From a virus: a stretch of 48,758 nt of DNA. The DNA lies in IMG/VR virus record IMGVR_UViG_3300047558_000261, positions 1 through 48,758 of that record. One strand, 5' to 3'. The notes below the pieces were generated by a model. The model searched no databases and was not told the origin of the DNA. It was given only the letters and a program-made list of their open reading frames with translations. Made by a program: the position numbers and the translations under genes. The first letter of the stretch is position 1, and each line of letters starts with the position of its first letter. Shown here piece after piece: positions 34,040-42,371 of the stretch.

Positions 34040-35026
34040 TTAGGTGAGGATGAGATCGCCTGAGGCGACGAGTTGGTCTTTCTGCGAGCAAGCTGCAAAT
34101 GCAGGGCAGTATTTGCAAGCAGTGACCTGTCCAGGGACTTCCTTCACGATGCCGACATTGCCGTCTTCAGCCAGACGAATCATGGCTTCAGCTCGGGTAT
34201 CGAAGTTCTTCGTGCTACGGGCAGTCTTGGCTGGGTTTTTGTAGTACTTGAAGATGGGCTCGCTTCGCCACAACTCGTCGTCGTCACAAAGCGGGATGTC
34301 ATCTTCTGGAGCATCCCAATACTGTTCGATCAATTCGATCTTGCGGCGAATGAAGTTCTCGGTTTCCTGCAAGCTCATGAGCGGAAAACTCTGCTTGTGG
34401 AAACGCTTCGGTGGATACGCAGGATCCGTTTTCGCCATTGCTGGTTTCCAGTCGGTGAAGATGTAATGGATGTCCATCTCATCTTGGGTGATGAGCTTGG
34501 GATCAAGCCAGCGATAGATGCTGCCTTGCTGCGTGTACTTGTCAGCGTTGACTTGTTTCTTGTAGGTGAAGGTGCTGGTGGACTTGAAGTCCTGAACCTT
34601 GCCTTCGCCCACGAAGTCGAACTTGCCGGTCACCGTCCACTTGCCAATCTTTCGCTTGAGGCGTTGCTCGAGGTAGATGGGCAGGATGTCTTCGGTCAAC
34701 TCTTCTGGTTTCGGGTTGATGCGCACGCGATCGATGACTCGCTGAGGCAAGCCAATGGCCTGCATGGCTTTTGCGTAGTTGGTGACCCATGCTTTTTCGA
34801 TGCCGTCATGGATGGCTGCACCCATACGGTTGTTCATCATGTCAGCCAGGTTGACCAAGCCATCACCTGGGGGCACGCGAGTGGCCAGGATGATTTGGCG
34901 AAGGGGTTTGAGTAGCGTGGTTGCGCTGATCTCGGTGGGATCGTCACTGTAGTCGTAGTAGTCACTGGCCAGGAATACGGCCAGAGCCAATGGGACTTCA
35001 CTGACGTTTGCAAAACGGGCAGACAT
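34040..35026 (-). CDS. PD-(D/E)XK nuclease, Cas4/RecB-like
   Basis: The 328-residue protein has the nuclease core: His73 in GAAIHDGIE, Asp137 in TGKFDFVG, and Asp146/Lys148 in KVQDFKST. The C-terminus has CKYCPAFAAC, giving three cysteines of the usual four-cysteine iron-sulphur cluster; a fourth may be the Cys in IPLCDDDELW. Such Cas4-like exonucleases accompany Sak4-like ATPases and SSBs in phage recombination. It lies directly upstream of the helicase-primase gene. Confidence 0.82.
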   Translation of the reverse strand: MSARFANVSEVPLALAVFLASDYYDYSDDPTEISATTLLKPLRQIILATRVPPGDGLVNLADMMNNRMGAAIHDGIEKAWVTNYAKAMQAIGLPQRVIDRVRINPKPEELTEDILPIYLEQRLKRKIGKWTVTGKFDFVGEGKVQDFKSTSTFTYKKQVNADKYTQQGSIYRWLDPKLITQDEMDIHYIFTDWKPAMAKTDPAYPPKRFHKQSFPLMSLQETENFIRRKIELIEQYWDAPEDDIPLCDDDELWRSEPIFKYYKNPAKTARSTKNFDTRAEAMIRLAEDGNVGIVKEVPGQVTACKYCPAFAACSQKDQLVASGDLILT

Positions 35027-35075
35027 GAGAAAACCTTTCGTAGTTGATCGAAGAAGCGGGGGGACGCCGCCTTGT

Positions 35076-35435
35076 TTATTCGGCGTTGTGCAATTGCAGG
35101 TACCGAGTTAATGTGTCTCGTGCTTCCTTGATGTCGTCTACAGCAGATTTGCCGCCGGTACGCACACCTGAGAGCAGGAGTTTTTTGGATGCGTGTTGAA
35201 TGCAGCCAGAGGGATCGTTGATGTCGAAGAGTTTGTGCACGGTGTACACGTCGACTTCTTTCAGATGCTCCACGTTCTTGTAGTACTTGGGGTACTTCTG
35301 TGACATGGATTGGCGAGGAGCAATTTTTGAGTTGGCAATCTGTCGTTGCTGATCGTGGTGAAAGCACAGATGCCAGTTGCCCATGGCGTGATTGGTGCAG
35401 CCTTCAGCGCTGCAGTGTTTGATTTCTGTTGACAT
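35076..35435 (-). CDS. Small zinc-finger-like, DUF3310-type protein
   Basis: The protein has 119 residues. The N-terminus has a Cys/His cluster (HCSAEGCTNHAMGNWHLCFHH) that could bind zinc. The C-terminal half (EVDVYTVHKLFDINDPSG, then QHASKKLLLSGVRTGGKS, then DIKEARDTLTRYL) resembles the DUF3310 pattern of small phage proteins that pair a helix with a conserved KK and DIKEA. Function unknown; found with nucleotide genes in many phages. A terminator lies upstream of the gene. Confidence 0.55.
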   Translation of the reverse strand: MSTEIKHCSAEGCTNHAMGNWHLCFHHDQQRQIANSKIAPRQSMSQKYPKYYKNVEHLKEVDVYTVHKLFDINDPSGCIQHASKKLLLSGVRTGGKSAVDDIKEARDTLTRYLQLHNAE

Positions 35436-35446
35436 GGTGTGAAGAT

Positions 35447-35470
35447 AAAAAGAGCCCCCGAAGGGGCTCT
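35447..35470 (-). terminator. Intrinsic terminator after ribonucleotide reductase
   Basis: On the minus strand AGAGCCCC pairs with GGGGCTCT around a TTCG tetraloop and is followed by T. It lies 20 bases after the stop of the reductase gene. Confidence 0.9.
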
Positions 35471-35489
35471 AAGTTTTAGACAGACACGA

Positions 35490-37448
35490 TCAGAGGATTT
35501 CGCACACACCAGCGGTGCAAGCCAATTCCTTCGTGTTTACGGTGGAGTCGTCTTTCTCGAATTGCGCAAGCGCATCCCAATCGAATTGAGGCATCTTGGC
35601 GAGCAAGGCCTCGTACTCTTCTTTCGTGCACTCGGTGTAAGGCGCCTGCTTGTAGCTGTGATCGCTATGAGGTAGGAAGCTCACGCCGGCAATGCGGTCG
35701 AAGTGTCGGTAGACCCAATCGCCCACACCCATCCACTCGTGGTCTTTCACGTAGACCGTGATCGACACGTTGTGCTCAGTCCATTCCTCTTGCAGCATCA
35801 AGTAATGCTCGAGCTGCTCAAGAGCAGTACGGTCATTGCGGAATACTGCGTGGCTTGGGCCTTGCACAGGGAAGCTGAACACGTCGGTGCTGTGTGGCTT
35901 CATGAAGTCGTCTTCCACTGGGAAGCCTTGTTCACGCATCAGCTGAGCGAGCGGGTCCTTCTTGTCTGCACGGACAGTGCGGATGTAGTACTCGCTGTAG
36001 CGAGGGTGGATACCGCTGGCTGAGTCGACGAGCTGTGACACTGTACCGCTGGGCTTCACTGTCGTGATCGCTGCAGCTGGGTTAATACCGAGCTTGTCAG
36101 CCCACACTTTGTTGACGTTGATGGCGTGAGCCTTCATCGTCTTCAGCCACTTCTTGGCTTCGTCATTTGTCTGGCTCAGGATCGGGTGATCCATGATCCC
36201 GGTCAGGCTCACACCCAACAGACGTTCTTCTTCCTGGTTCTTTTTCCAGATGGAACGAACGTGACGGAAGTTGGTCAACATCGATTGGAAGGTGCCAATG
36301 ACGGTGGCTGCTTCGACTTTGGCGAGCAAATCTTCGAGGGTGTCTTCTTTGCGGATGACGACTTCGGAGAGGTTGCAAACGCCGGCTGAGCGCAGTGTGA
36401 TTTCTGCACATGGATTGGTACCCACGATCTTGGTGTGATCACGACGGCCAGTCTCGATCGCTTTGTTGATAGCAGCTTGGCGATTGAAAATGCCGCGCTC
36501 ACCAGACTTGCTTTCGATCAGGCTCAACCATTCCTTCATGAAGAGTTCCATGCCTGGGCGCTCTGTGTAGGCAGCTGAGTTGTTGGCCAATGCACGCTGT
36601 GGCTCGATCGTCCACCACTGGCCGCTCTTGGCACCGCGCATGCGGTCATCAGAGAGGTTGCTGAGGGAGATCAGAGCAGAGCGGCGAACGCCGCCTACGA
36701 CCACGATGTCAGCGATCTTGCAGACGAGGTCATGGCATTCGATGGAGGTGAGCTTGCGGCCCACGGCACCTTTGAACGTCTCCACACAGAAGTTGAAGAG
36801 ATCGATCAGAGGAGCTGGACCGCTGGCTCGGCCACCAAAGGTCTTGAGCTTGGCTCCGGCTGGGCGGATCTTGCTCATGTCCCACTTGGGGATGTGACCT
36901 GCATAGAGGTGGGTCAGCAATTGGCGAAGAGCCATAGACCAGCCACCTTTGGAATCACGGACTTCGATGACGTCGTCAATTGATGTCAGGTGGTCAACGC
37001 ACCCAACAATCGGTTTGCCGTCTTCATCAAAGGACACCTGAATGCCCACGATGGGCAACTTGGCGATGTACTGGCGTTCGACTGAGAAGCCGGCACCGGT
37101 ACCGCACATGAGGATGTACAAGATGTCATCGAAGGCACGGATGTCGTCGATGGCAGTGAACGAGCAGTTGTAGCCCGCCATGGGGTCGCGCTCTAGAGCA
37201 GGACCTGCTGTCATCAATGCACGCATCGATGGCATCGTCTTCAGATTCACGATCGAGTCGTAAATCATCTGGCTTGGGTACAGCGGGAACTTGTTCGAGA
37301 AGTAATCGACATAGCGTTGCACGGTCTCGGGCCACGTCTCACGACGTTGCTCGGCGTCGATCCAGCGCGCGTAGCGGCTCTTGTGCACGTATTCCTGTAA
37401 CTGGGTGGGTAGTTGTTTTTCTGTCTGCATGTATGAAAGCGCTTTCAT
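35490..37448 (-). CDS. Adenosylcobalamin-dependent (class II) ribonucleotide reductase
   Basis: It reduces ribonucleoside triphosphates to deoxyribonucleotides for phage DNA, using B12. Visible are the first redox Cys (GYNCSFTAIDD), the radical-site block NPCAEI with the following AGVCNLSEV, and a C-terminal Cys pair (ELACTAGVCEIL) like that of Lactobacillus RtpR. The length (about 650 residues) fits the monomeric class. Start choice is uncertain: ATG at 37448 or 37430; neither has a strong ribosome site. A terminator stands on each side, so it may be its own transcription unit. The host must supply or import B12. Confidence 0.88.
   Translation of the reverse strand: MKALSYMQTEKQLPTQLQEYVHKSRYARWIDAEQRRETWPETVQRYVDYFSNKFPLYPSQMIYDSIVNLKTMPSMRALMTAGPALERDPMAGYNCSFTAIDDIRAFDDILYILMCGTGAGFSVERQYIAKLPIVGIQVSFDEDGKPIVGCVDHLTSIDDVIEVRDSKGGWSMALRQLLTHLYAGHIPKWDMSKIRPAGAKLKTFGGRASGPAPLIDLFNFCVETFKGAVGRKLTSIECHDLVCKIADIVVVGGVRRSALISLSNLSDDRMRGAKSGQWWTIEPQRALANNSAAYTERPGMELFMKEWLSLIESKSGERGIFNRQAAINKAIETGRRDHTKIVGTNPCAEITLRSAGVCNLSEVVIRKEDTLEDLLAKVEAATVIGTFQSMLTNFRHVRSIWKKNQEEERLLGVSLTGIMDHPILSQTNDEAKKWLKTMKAHAINVNKVWADKLGINPAAAITTVKPSGTVSQLVDSASGIHPRYSEYYIRTVRADKKDPLAQLMREQGFPVEDDFMKPHSTDVFSFPVQGPSHAVFRNDRTALEQLEHYLMLQEEWTEHNVSITVYVKDHEWMGVGDWVYRHFDRIAGVSFLPHSDHSYKQAPYTECTKEEYEALLAKMPQFDWDALAQFEKDDSTVNTKELACTAGVCEIL
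37433..37448. promoter_or_regulatory. 16-bp perfect palindrome at reductase start
   Basis: ATGAAAGCGCTTTCAT is perfectly self-complementary and spans the start region of the ribonucleotide reductase. The central GAAAGCGCTTTC is like operators of LacI-family regulators. It could be a binding site or a hairpin hiding the start codon. Confidence 0.35.
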
Positions 37449-37458
37449 GTTCCTGGAC

Positions 37459-37504
37459 AAAAAAAGAGCCAAAGCTCCCCCAGGAAACACCCGGAAGCTC
37501 TGGC
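37459..37504 (-). terminator. Intrinsic terminator between thyX and ribonucleotide reductase
   Basis: On the minus strand a 12-pair stem (GCCAGAGCTTCC with GGGAGCTTTGGC, two G-U pairs) is followed by TCTTTTTTT. It separates thyX from the reductase gene. Confidence 0.88.
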
Positions 37505-37543
37505 CCTGTTTGGAGGGGGATCAGAGTTTAATGGGTTTCCCTT

Positions 37544-38287
37544 TCAGTAATTGCCTTGGGTTAAAGCCGACCAAGATACTGGGAATAGTGGCTGAATGAT
37601 TTCGTTCACTTGCGCTGCCAATTCTTGTACTTCTTTCTGCGCATGGCTGTCCGAGCGTTGGTTATAGAAGTTGGCAAAAGCATACAGAGAGCCAGTCCAC
37701 ACCCAATTCACTTCGCAGCCCTGGGGCAGGAAGAATCGGGCTTGTTCCGGGCATACGCCGTCTTTGATGGCGTCCTCGTAGGTGTCGATCATGTTGTTGC
37801 AATCGGCCCAATACCGGGACATCCAGTAAACACCGCGGTCATGTAAGCCGGCAGAGCCTTGCTTGACATTGGCTGCAGCGGCTCGGAAGCCGTCTGGGAC
37901 ATAGAGTTCAGGGCGGCTGGAGATATAGCGGCGGGATTCCTCGGATTCCACGAAGCCGATCTTGTGCTTGAAGCACTGGACGCGGATCGGCACTGGCGCT
38001 GCCATGCGCAGCGTGATGTGTGGGTGCCCGAAGGGAACCCAATGCTCTGGGATCTTGCGCAGGTACACGGCCATGTCATGGAGCTGAGCCTGGGTCATGC
38101 CATAGGGGGCGCCGATCTTCTTCAGCAAGGCCTCCCAGTCGCCTGAGCGCATGCCTCGAGCCAGGAACTGGATCAGGTTGTTGTTTTGCTCGTCCGTGAA
38201 GTTCTCAGCCAGTTTGGCAAAGGACTGCCGGGCGTAGTTGGCTACATCACGATCTGATAGATAATGTGAAAGATATTCTGCTTTCAT
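37544..38287 (-). CDS. thyX: Flavin-dependent thymidylate synthase
   Basis: It makes dTMP from dUMP with FAD, NADPH and methylene-tetrahydrofolate. The 247-residue protein has the ThyX signature in the phage form: CFKHKIGFVESEESRRY (residues 105-121), where KHK replaces the usual RHR and is followed by SRRY. Other ThyX-like blocks are FLARGMRSGDWEAL (about 41-54) and EVNWVWTGSLYAFANF. The phage dUTPase supplies its dUMP. It is the first gene of the leftward operon, 57 bases from the divergent tail genes. Confidence 0.9.
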   Translation of the reverse strand: MKAEYLSHYLSDRDVANYARQSFAKLAENFTDEQNNNLIQFLARGMRSGDWEALLKKIGAPYGMTQAQLHDMAVYLRKIPEHWVPFGHPHITLRMAAPVPIRVQCFKHKIGFVESEESRRYISSRPELYVPDGFRAAAANVKQGSAGLHDRGVYWMSRYWADCNNMIDTYEDAIKDGVCPEQARFFLPQGCEVNWVWTGSLYAFANFYNQRSDSHAQKEVQELAAQVNEIIQPLFPVSWSALTQGNY

Positions 38288-38344
38288 GGTTTTCTCTCTG
38301 GTTGGTTAAGGAAACTTGGGGGCTAAAGCCATTGGAGTGTCTCA
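38288..38344. promoter_or_regulatory. Divergent gap between thyX and tail genes
   Basis: Only 57 bases separate the two divergent starts. GGAG serves the tail gene at 38345. Promoters for both directions should lie here or inside the neighbouring genes; none is clear by eye. Confidence 0.35.
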
Positions 38345-39439
38345 ATGACGTGTTCTGAAAATACTTGCGGTACCGGTATTGGGTCGGTGATCCTACCCGG
38401 AGACCCAAGTAACGAATCAATAGTCACTGCACTACCCGTCTTTGGTGGGGTAGAGGTTCAGTGGGTTTTACCGTCAACGAATGCTTTTGCGGTGGCCTAC
38501 ACCCGTATCTGGCGGGGCTTGACCAGCAATTTCAACTCTGCGCTGCAGATTGCAAATGCGGCGGGTGATCGCTACTTTGATCGGCATGACTGGGCCAACG
38601 GGGTTATGTCGACCCAGTACTACTGGATCCAGTTCGTCTCGATCAACGGCACCGTGGGTGAGCCCATCGGGCCAGGTGCGGCTATGCCCCGCTTGGCTAT
38701 TGACGAGCTTATTGAACAACTGACAGCCAAGATTGACTACGGCGCGCTATCCGTAGATTTGAAAACCGCGGTAGATAAAGCTGATGCTTACAAGTTAGCT
38801 CAGGAGTTAACCAATGGCACATTGTCAAGTGAGCAAGTATTCATCCGTGAAGCTTTGGCTTTGGTTCAACAAGACGTTGACCAAGCGTTTGTACTCATCA
38901 GTAATGAAGTAACGGCTCGCCAGAGCGCCGGGCAGGCGTTTGCTTCGGCTGTGACGACTTTAGCCGTGTCTACAGGAGAGAACTTTGCTGCGTTACAACA
39001 GACTTTTCAGACGAGCATCGATGACACCAACAACGTGGTGAACTCGCTCTACACGGTAAAGTTGACTGCCAATGATTTGGTGGGTGGCTTCGGTCTCTAC
39101 AACGATACCGAAACAGTGGAAGCGGGCTTTGATGTCGATACTTTCTGGGTGGGACGCACCCAGGCGGACAAGAAGAAGCCGTTCATCATTTCTGGTGGTG
39201 AGGTGTTCATCAACCAGGCGGTGATCCAAGAAGCCAGCATTGATATCGCCAAGATTGACAAAGCCACGATCCAGAACCTGTCTGCGCTCAATGCAGACAT
39301 GGGAACTTTGACTGCCGGCAAGATCGAGTTCAAGCAGCAAGGGGATCCCACCAGCTATACCGTCATTGATGCGTCCACACAGAGCATCCAGGTTTGGAAC
39401 GCTGGTGTGCTGCGCGTGCGTATCGGGAAACTCTCATGA
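38345..39439 (+). CDS. Tail-tip protein with lambda J-type C-terminal domain (DUF1983-like)
   Basis: The protein has 364 residues. An N-terminal Ig/fibronectin-like domain (about 25-120) is followed by a long helical middle (125-230). A C-terminal block has FGLYNDTETVEAGFDVDTFW, then PFIISGGEVFINQAVIQEAS and IDIAKIDKATIQ, the beta-helical pattern found at the end of lambda J-like central fibre proteins. Here it stands alone, without the large N-terminal J part, in a phage that looks short-tailed. It probably forms part of the fibre or spike. The stop overlaps the next start (ATGA). Confidence 0.7.
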   Translation: MTCSENTCGTGIGSVILPGDPSNESIVTALPVFGGVEVQWVLPSTNAFAVAYTRIWRGLTSNFNSALQIANAAGDRYFDRHDWANGVMSTQYYWIQFVSINGTVGEPIGPGAAMPRLAIDELIEQLTAKIDYGALSVDLKTAVDKADAYKLAQELTNGTLSSEQVFIREALALVQQDVDQAFVLISNEVTARQSAGQAFASAVTTLAVSTGENFAALQQTFQTSIDDTNNVVNSLYTVKLTANDLVGGFGLYNDTETVEAGFDVDTFWVGRTQADKKKPFIISGGEVFINQAVIQEASIDIAKIDKATIQNLSALNADMGTLTAGKIEFKQQGDPTSYTVIDASTQSIQVWNAGVLRVRIGKLS

Positions 39440-39717
39440 GTCACGGGATGGAGATCTCCAATCCGGGTGCACATATCGTGTACTCGTCGACCGACGTTAC
39501 CTGGAACCAGGTGGATTTTTTCAGTGTGGCTGGTAACGGTTCAGAGAGTCACGACTATCCAGCATTGGCCGGGCGCGAGGTGTTGACAATTCAGATGTTC
39601 ATCAACCCACCTCCGGTCGATCGCAAGGCATTGGCTCATAACGTGACCGTCAGTGGTACCACAGTGTCGGCTTCTGGTGGCAGTGAGGCTGCGTATATCT
39701 TGGTTTTGATGAGGTAA
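39436..39717 (+). CDS. Small tail-region protein, unknown
   Basis: I chose the ATG at 39436 (93 residues), which overlaps the stop of the J-like gene by ATGA. The protein is beta-rich with short Ser/Gly loops (MSHGMEISNPGAHIVYSSTD, VTVSGTTVSASGGSEAAYIL). It resembles small proteins next to tail-tip genes in lambda-like phages. A fibre-associated role is likely from position; the family is not named. Confidence 0.6.
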   Translation: MSHGMEISNPGAHIVYSSTDVTWNQVDFFSVAGNGSESHDYPALAGREVLTIQMFINPPPVDRKALAHNVTVSGTTVSASGGSEAAYILVLMR

Positions 39718-39719
39718 GC

Positions 39720-40640
39720 ATGTCCTACGGTTTCTTGGCAACCAACAATAGCGGCCAGGTGTTGGTATCTAGCGATACCCGCAACCTGCACTTCAAAGGC
39801 AAGTACGTGTCGCCGTCATTGGTAAAACAGACTGACAGTTATGGTGGTCTTCGTCATCTTCGTTATTCGTTTGAGTGCGTCGTGACTCCGGTGCCGTTCT
39901 TCACGATGCCTACGGCATCGGCCTACTACGCGATTGCGCGCATTGCCAATACGGTGAACACCACTTGGGAAGTGGATGTCATTACCAACAGCACTTCGAG
40001 CAACTACCCAGAGCTCTATGTGTTTGTGGATCCTCGGGGAACTTCAAGCACTGAGACCCATGGAATGCTGGTATATCACAGCGACGGCACACCTTCGTTT
40101 GATAGCCGCAAGAGCCCGCTGGCTGTGGTAGGCGGGGGTTCGATCACGCACCCTACCAACCCTCGAAATGCCAGCATTGGCGGCTTGTCGGCTCGAAATT
40201 GCAGCTCCAGTTTTGGTAGCAACTTTGCACCAGACAACGAAAGCGGAGATTTGATTGTTGGAACGCTGCCAGCTAAACCGATCTTTCACTATTCATCGTT
40301 GGCTCAAGCTGAACGTCAACAGGAGTTTTACGATTCCGAAGAAGAGTGCTCGAGTTGGGACTGTGGAACCTGTGTTTTTTACTCAACCACCAAGCAATGG
40401 TGGTCCACATATTGGACGTTTTACAGAGGTGGCTTGAGAATCTCTGGGGCCAACTCAGTCAAGGCCGGCTGGATTACGGTGGAGTGGGGATGCAACTGGC
40501 GATACAACGAGGATTCAGATTTCTTGGGTATCGGTGTGGGCGGAAGTTCGGGTATTGGCGGCTACTGGCCATATTCCAATGAAACCATCAACCTGTCATC
40601 TGCCGCGGTAATCATTGCTGATGGAGCGCGCTATGACTGA
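39720..40640 (+). CDS. Tail protein of the MSYG type, unknown fold
   Basis: The 306-residue protein starts MSYGFLATNNSGQVLVSSDT, a pattern seen in tail-region proteins of several siphophages and prophages. It is beta-rich, with Ser, Gly and Tyr loops and a Cys/Glu cluster (FYDSEEECSSWDCGTCVFYS, about residues 202-221) that may form disulphides or bind metal. It overlaps the next start by 8 bases. Probably a tip or fibre protein. Confidence 0.6.
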   Translation: MSYGFLATNNSGQVLVSSDTRNLHFKGKYVSPSLVKQTDSYGGLRHLRYSFECVVTPVPFFTMPTASAYYAIARIANTVNTTWEVDVITNSTSSNYPELYVFVDPRGTSSTETHGMLVYHSDGTPSFDSRKSPLAVVGGGSITHPTNPRNASIGGLSARNCSSSFGSNFAPDNESGDLIVGTLPAKPIFHYSSLAQAERQQEFYDSEEECSSWDCGTCVFYSTTKQWWSTYWTFYRGGLRISGANSVKAGWITVEWGCNWRYNEDSDFLGIGVGGSSGIGGYWPYSNETINLSSAAVIIADGARYD

Positions 40641-40842
40641 AGTGATTAAGCCCTACACAGTCTTCGGAGTCAAAGAGTATTCTGATGGCAAGATGATTGC
40701 CTACGAAGTGTCTCGAAGGTTCTTGGATGAAAACGACATTCAGCGCACGCAGAAACTCAGGGCTACTGTGTTTGCACCGCTTGATGCTGACGTCGACCAA
40801 TTCTTGCTGAACTACTTGAAAGAAGAACAATGGCTGATATGA
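40633..40842 (+). CDS. 69-residue tail-region protein, unknown
   Basis: The ATG at 40633 overlaps the stop of the previous gene. The small alpha/beta protein (MTEVIKPYTVFGVKEYSDGK, and LRATVFAPLDADVDQFLLNY) overlaps the next gene by 13 bases. Four genes in a row here overlap, so it is likely translated. No family recognised. Confidence 0.5.
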   Translation: MTEVIKPYTVFGVKEYSDGKMIAYEVSRRFLDENDIQRTQKLRATVFAPLDADVDQFLLNYLKEEQWLI

Positions 40843-41489
40843 ATTTACTCGAGACTATGGATTGTGATGGTGAGATTCGCCAGCACTTTGATCGTTCTAC
40901 AGATGGCTTTCTTGAAGCGGTAGCTGCAATTGAAGCGCAGTTTGGAAAGCAAAATGCTGCGGCTTGGCGATCTATTTCCACGCCACAGTACAACAGTATC
41001 TTCGATGACAACGTGGTCTCAGTGCTGTACGTGACGCTGCCCCCCATGTATGACCAACAGCGGTTGATCCACTTTGGACGAAAGTACTTCTTGAACCATG
41101 GGTGGATCTACGACAAGGTGTATTACGTTGCTCGGCCTGAAACCTGTGAACTGCCATACCCCGAAGGTGCGCAGTTGATTGCTACGGGAGAACTGGTAAA
41201 TGTGCTGGGGCAGCCCGGTAACGACGATCTTTCCAGATACAAGTGCCTGTACTTCATGCACCCTGATCACGCGGCTGTTGAAAGCTGGGTGGGTAAATCG
41301 TTGCCGCAGGGTAAATATTCAACCGGCTATGCCGTGACGTTTGATACGCAGGACAGCAACAAGGTAATGCGCGTTAAAACTTATGTCTACGACGAGCACA
41401 CCATGTATTCGGACTGGGACATTACTTGGCACCGATATACGATCCGTGCTGACCGCCTAGCGGCCCTTGCTGCGAAACAGGCTGTTTGA
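40830..41489 (+). CDS. 219-residue tail-region protein, unknown
   Basis: The soluble protein has an acidic N-terminus (LLETMDCDGEIRQHFDRSTD) and mixed alpha/beta content rich in Tyr and Trp. Its C-terminal half (GKYSTGYAVTFDTQDSN, YSDWDITWHRYTIRAD) is probably beta-rich. It lies between tail genes and is likely structural or an assembly factor. I recognise no homologue. Confidence 0.5.
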   Translation: MADMNLLETMDCDGEIRQHFDRSTDGFLEAVAAIEAQFGKQNAAAWRSISTPQYNSIFDDNVVSVLYVTLPPMYDQQRLIHFGRKYFLNHGWIYDKVYYVARPETCELPYPEGAQLIATGELVNVLGQPGNDDLSRYKCLYFMHPDHAAVESWVGKSLPQGKYSTGYAVTFDTQDSNKVMRVKTYVYDEHTMYSDWDITWHRYTIRADRLAALAAKQAV

Positions 41490-41584
41490 TTGTTTCTATG
41501 GTCTAATACAGGCCATGCGGATGTCTGAGTAGCAGGAACTTCCGATACTTGTTCAGGCAAATTGACAACGAGTCGGAGCTACAG

Positions 41585-41914
41585 ATGGCCGGAAGAATCA
41601 AACTTGTACAGGGCGATACTCGCCCATTTATTCGCATGACCTTGCGAGATGGTGACGGCACTCCAATCAACGTCGCTGGGTCTGTGGTGGTGTTTAAGTT
41701 CCGTGAACGGGGGGCTTTAGACACACTCTTCACCACACCGTGTATTCAACCCAACGGCGGTGGTGACGGCAAAATTGTTTTCAACTTTCCTGAAGGAAGT
41801 CTGGATGTCCCCCCAGGTGCATACGAAGGGGAAATCGAAATCCAATATGGTCTTGGCGACATCCAAACCATATACGATTTGTTGAAATTCACCGTCCGCG
41901 AACAGTTCGCATAA
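41585..41914 (+). CDS. Baseplate upper-protein-like Ig domain protein
   Basis: I chose the ATG at 41585 (109 residues), which has GGAG 6 bases upstream. The longer frame starts 12 codons earlier with no site. The sequence MAGRIKLVQGDTRPFIRMTL, then VVVFKFRERG and GAYEGEIEIQYGLGDIQTIY, follows the BppU/DUF2479-like N-terminal Ig fold that attaches fibres or baseplate proteins. A fibre-adaptor role fits its place before the fibre genes. Confidence 0.65.
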   Translation: MAGRIKLVQGDTRPFIRMTLRDGDGTPINVAGSVVVFKFRERGALDTLFTTPCIQPNGGGDGKIVFNFPEGSLDVPPGAYEGEIEIQYGLGDIQTIYDLLKFTVREQFA

Positions 41915-41927
41915 TCAGGAGTAGCCT

Positions 41928-42365
41928 ATGTCTGCAATGTCAAATTTTTTGGAAAACAAGCTTATTGATCGCATTTTCCGTGGTCAAGAATACACCTTCC
42001 CCACCACACTGTATGTGGGCTTGTTCAATGCAAGCCCTGCAGATGTAGGTGGTGGTGTTGAGGTGGTTGGTAATGACTACGCACGTTCTGCAGTCGATAC
42101 CACATTAGCCAACTGGGCAGGCACACAGAGTGCTGGCAGTGCTGCTGCCTCTAATGGTACTTCTGCCACCACAAGCAACAACAACGCAATCACCTTTCCC
42201 ACACCCACAGGTTCATGGGATGTGGTCACTGCATTTGGTATCTTTGATGCTGCCTCGGGTGGCAACTTGTTGTTCTACGGTAACTTGACCATCTCGAAGA
42301 CGATCAACCCAGGTGACTTGGTGACTTTCCCAGCAGCCTCGTTGTCATTGCAACTGGACAACTAA
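41928..42365 (+). CDS. Conserved tail-region protein (YVGLF family)
   Basis: The 145-residue protein has the pattern MSNFLENKLIDRIFRGQEY, TTLYVGLFNASPADVGGGVE, then SWDVVTAFGIFDAASGGNLL, a family often found beside tail-fibre genes. It has good AGGAG support. It is probably a fibre-associated or tip structural protein. Function unknown. Confidence 0.7.
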   Translation: MSAMSNFLENKLIDRIFRGQEYTFPTTLYVGLFNASPADVGGGVEVVGNDYARSAVDTTLANWAGTQSAGSAAASNGTSATTSNNNAITFPTPTGSWDVVTAFGIFDAASGGNLLFYGNLTISKTINPGDLVTFPAASLSLQLDN

Positions 42366-42371
42366 TAAACC

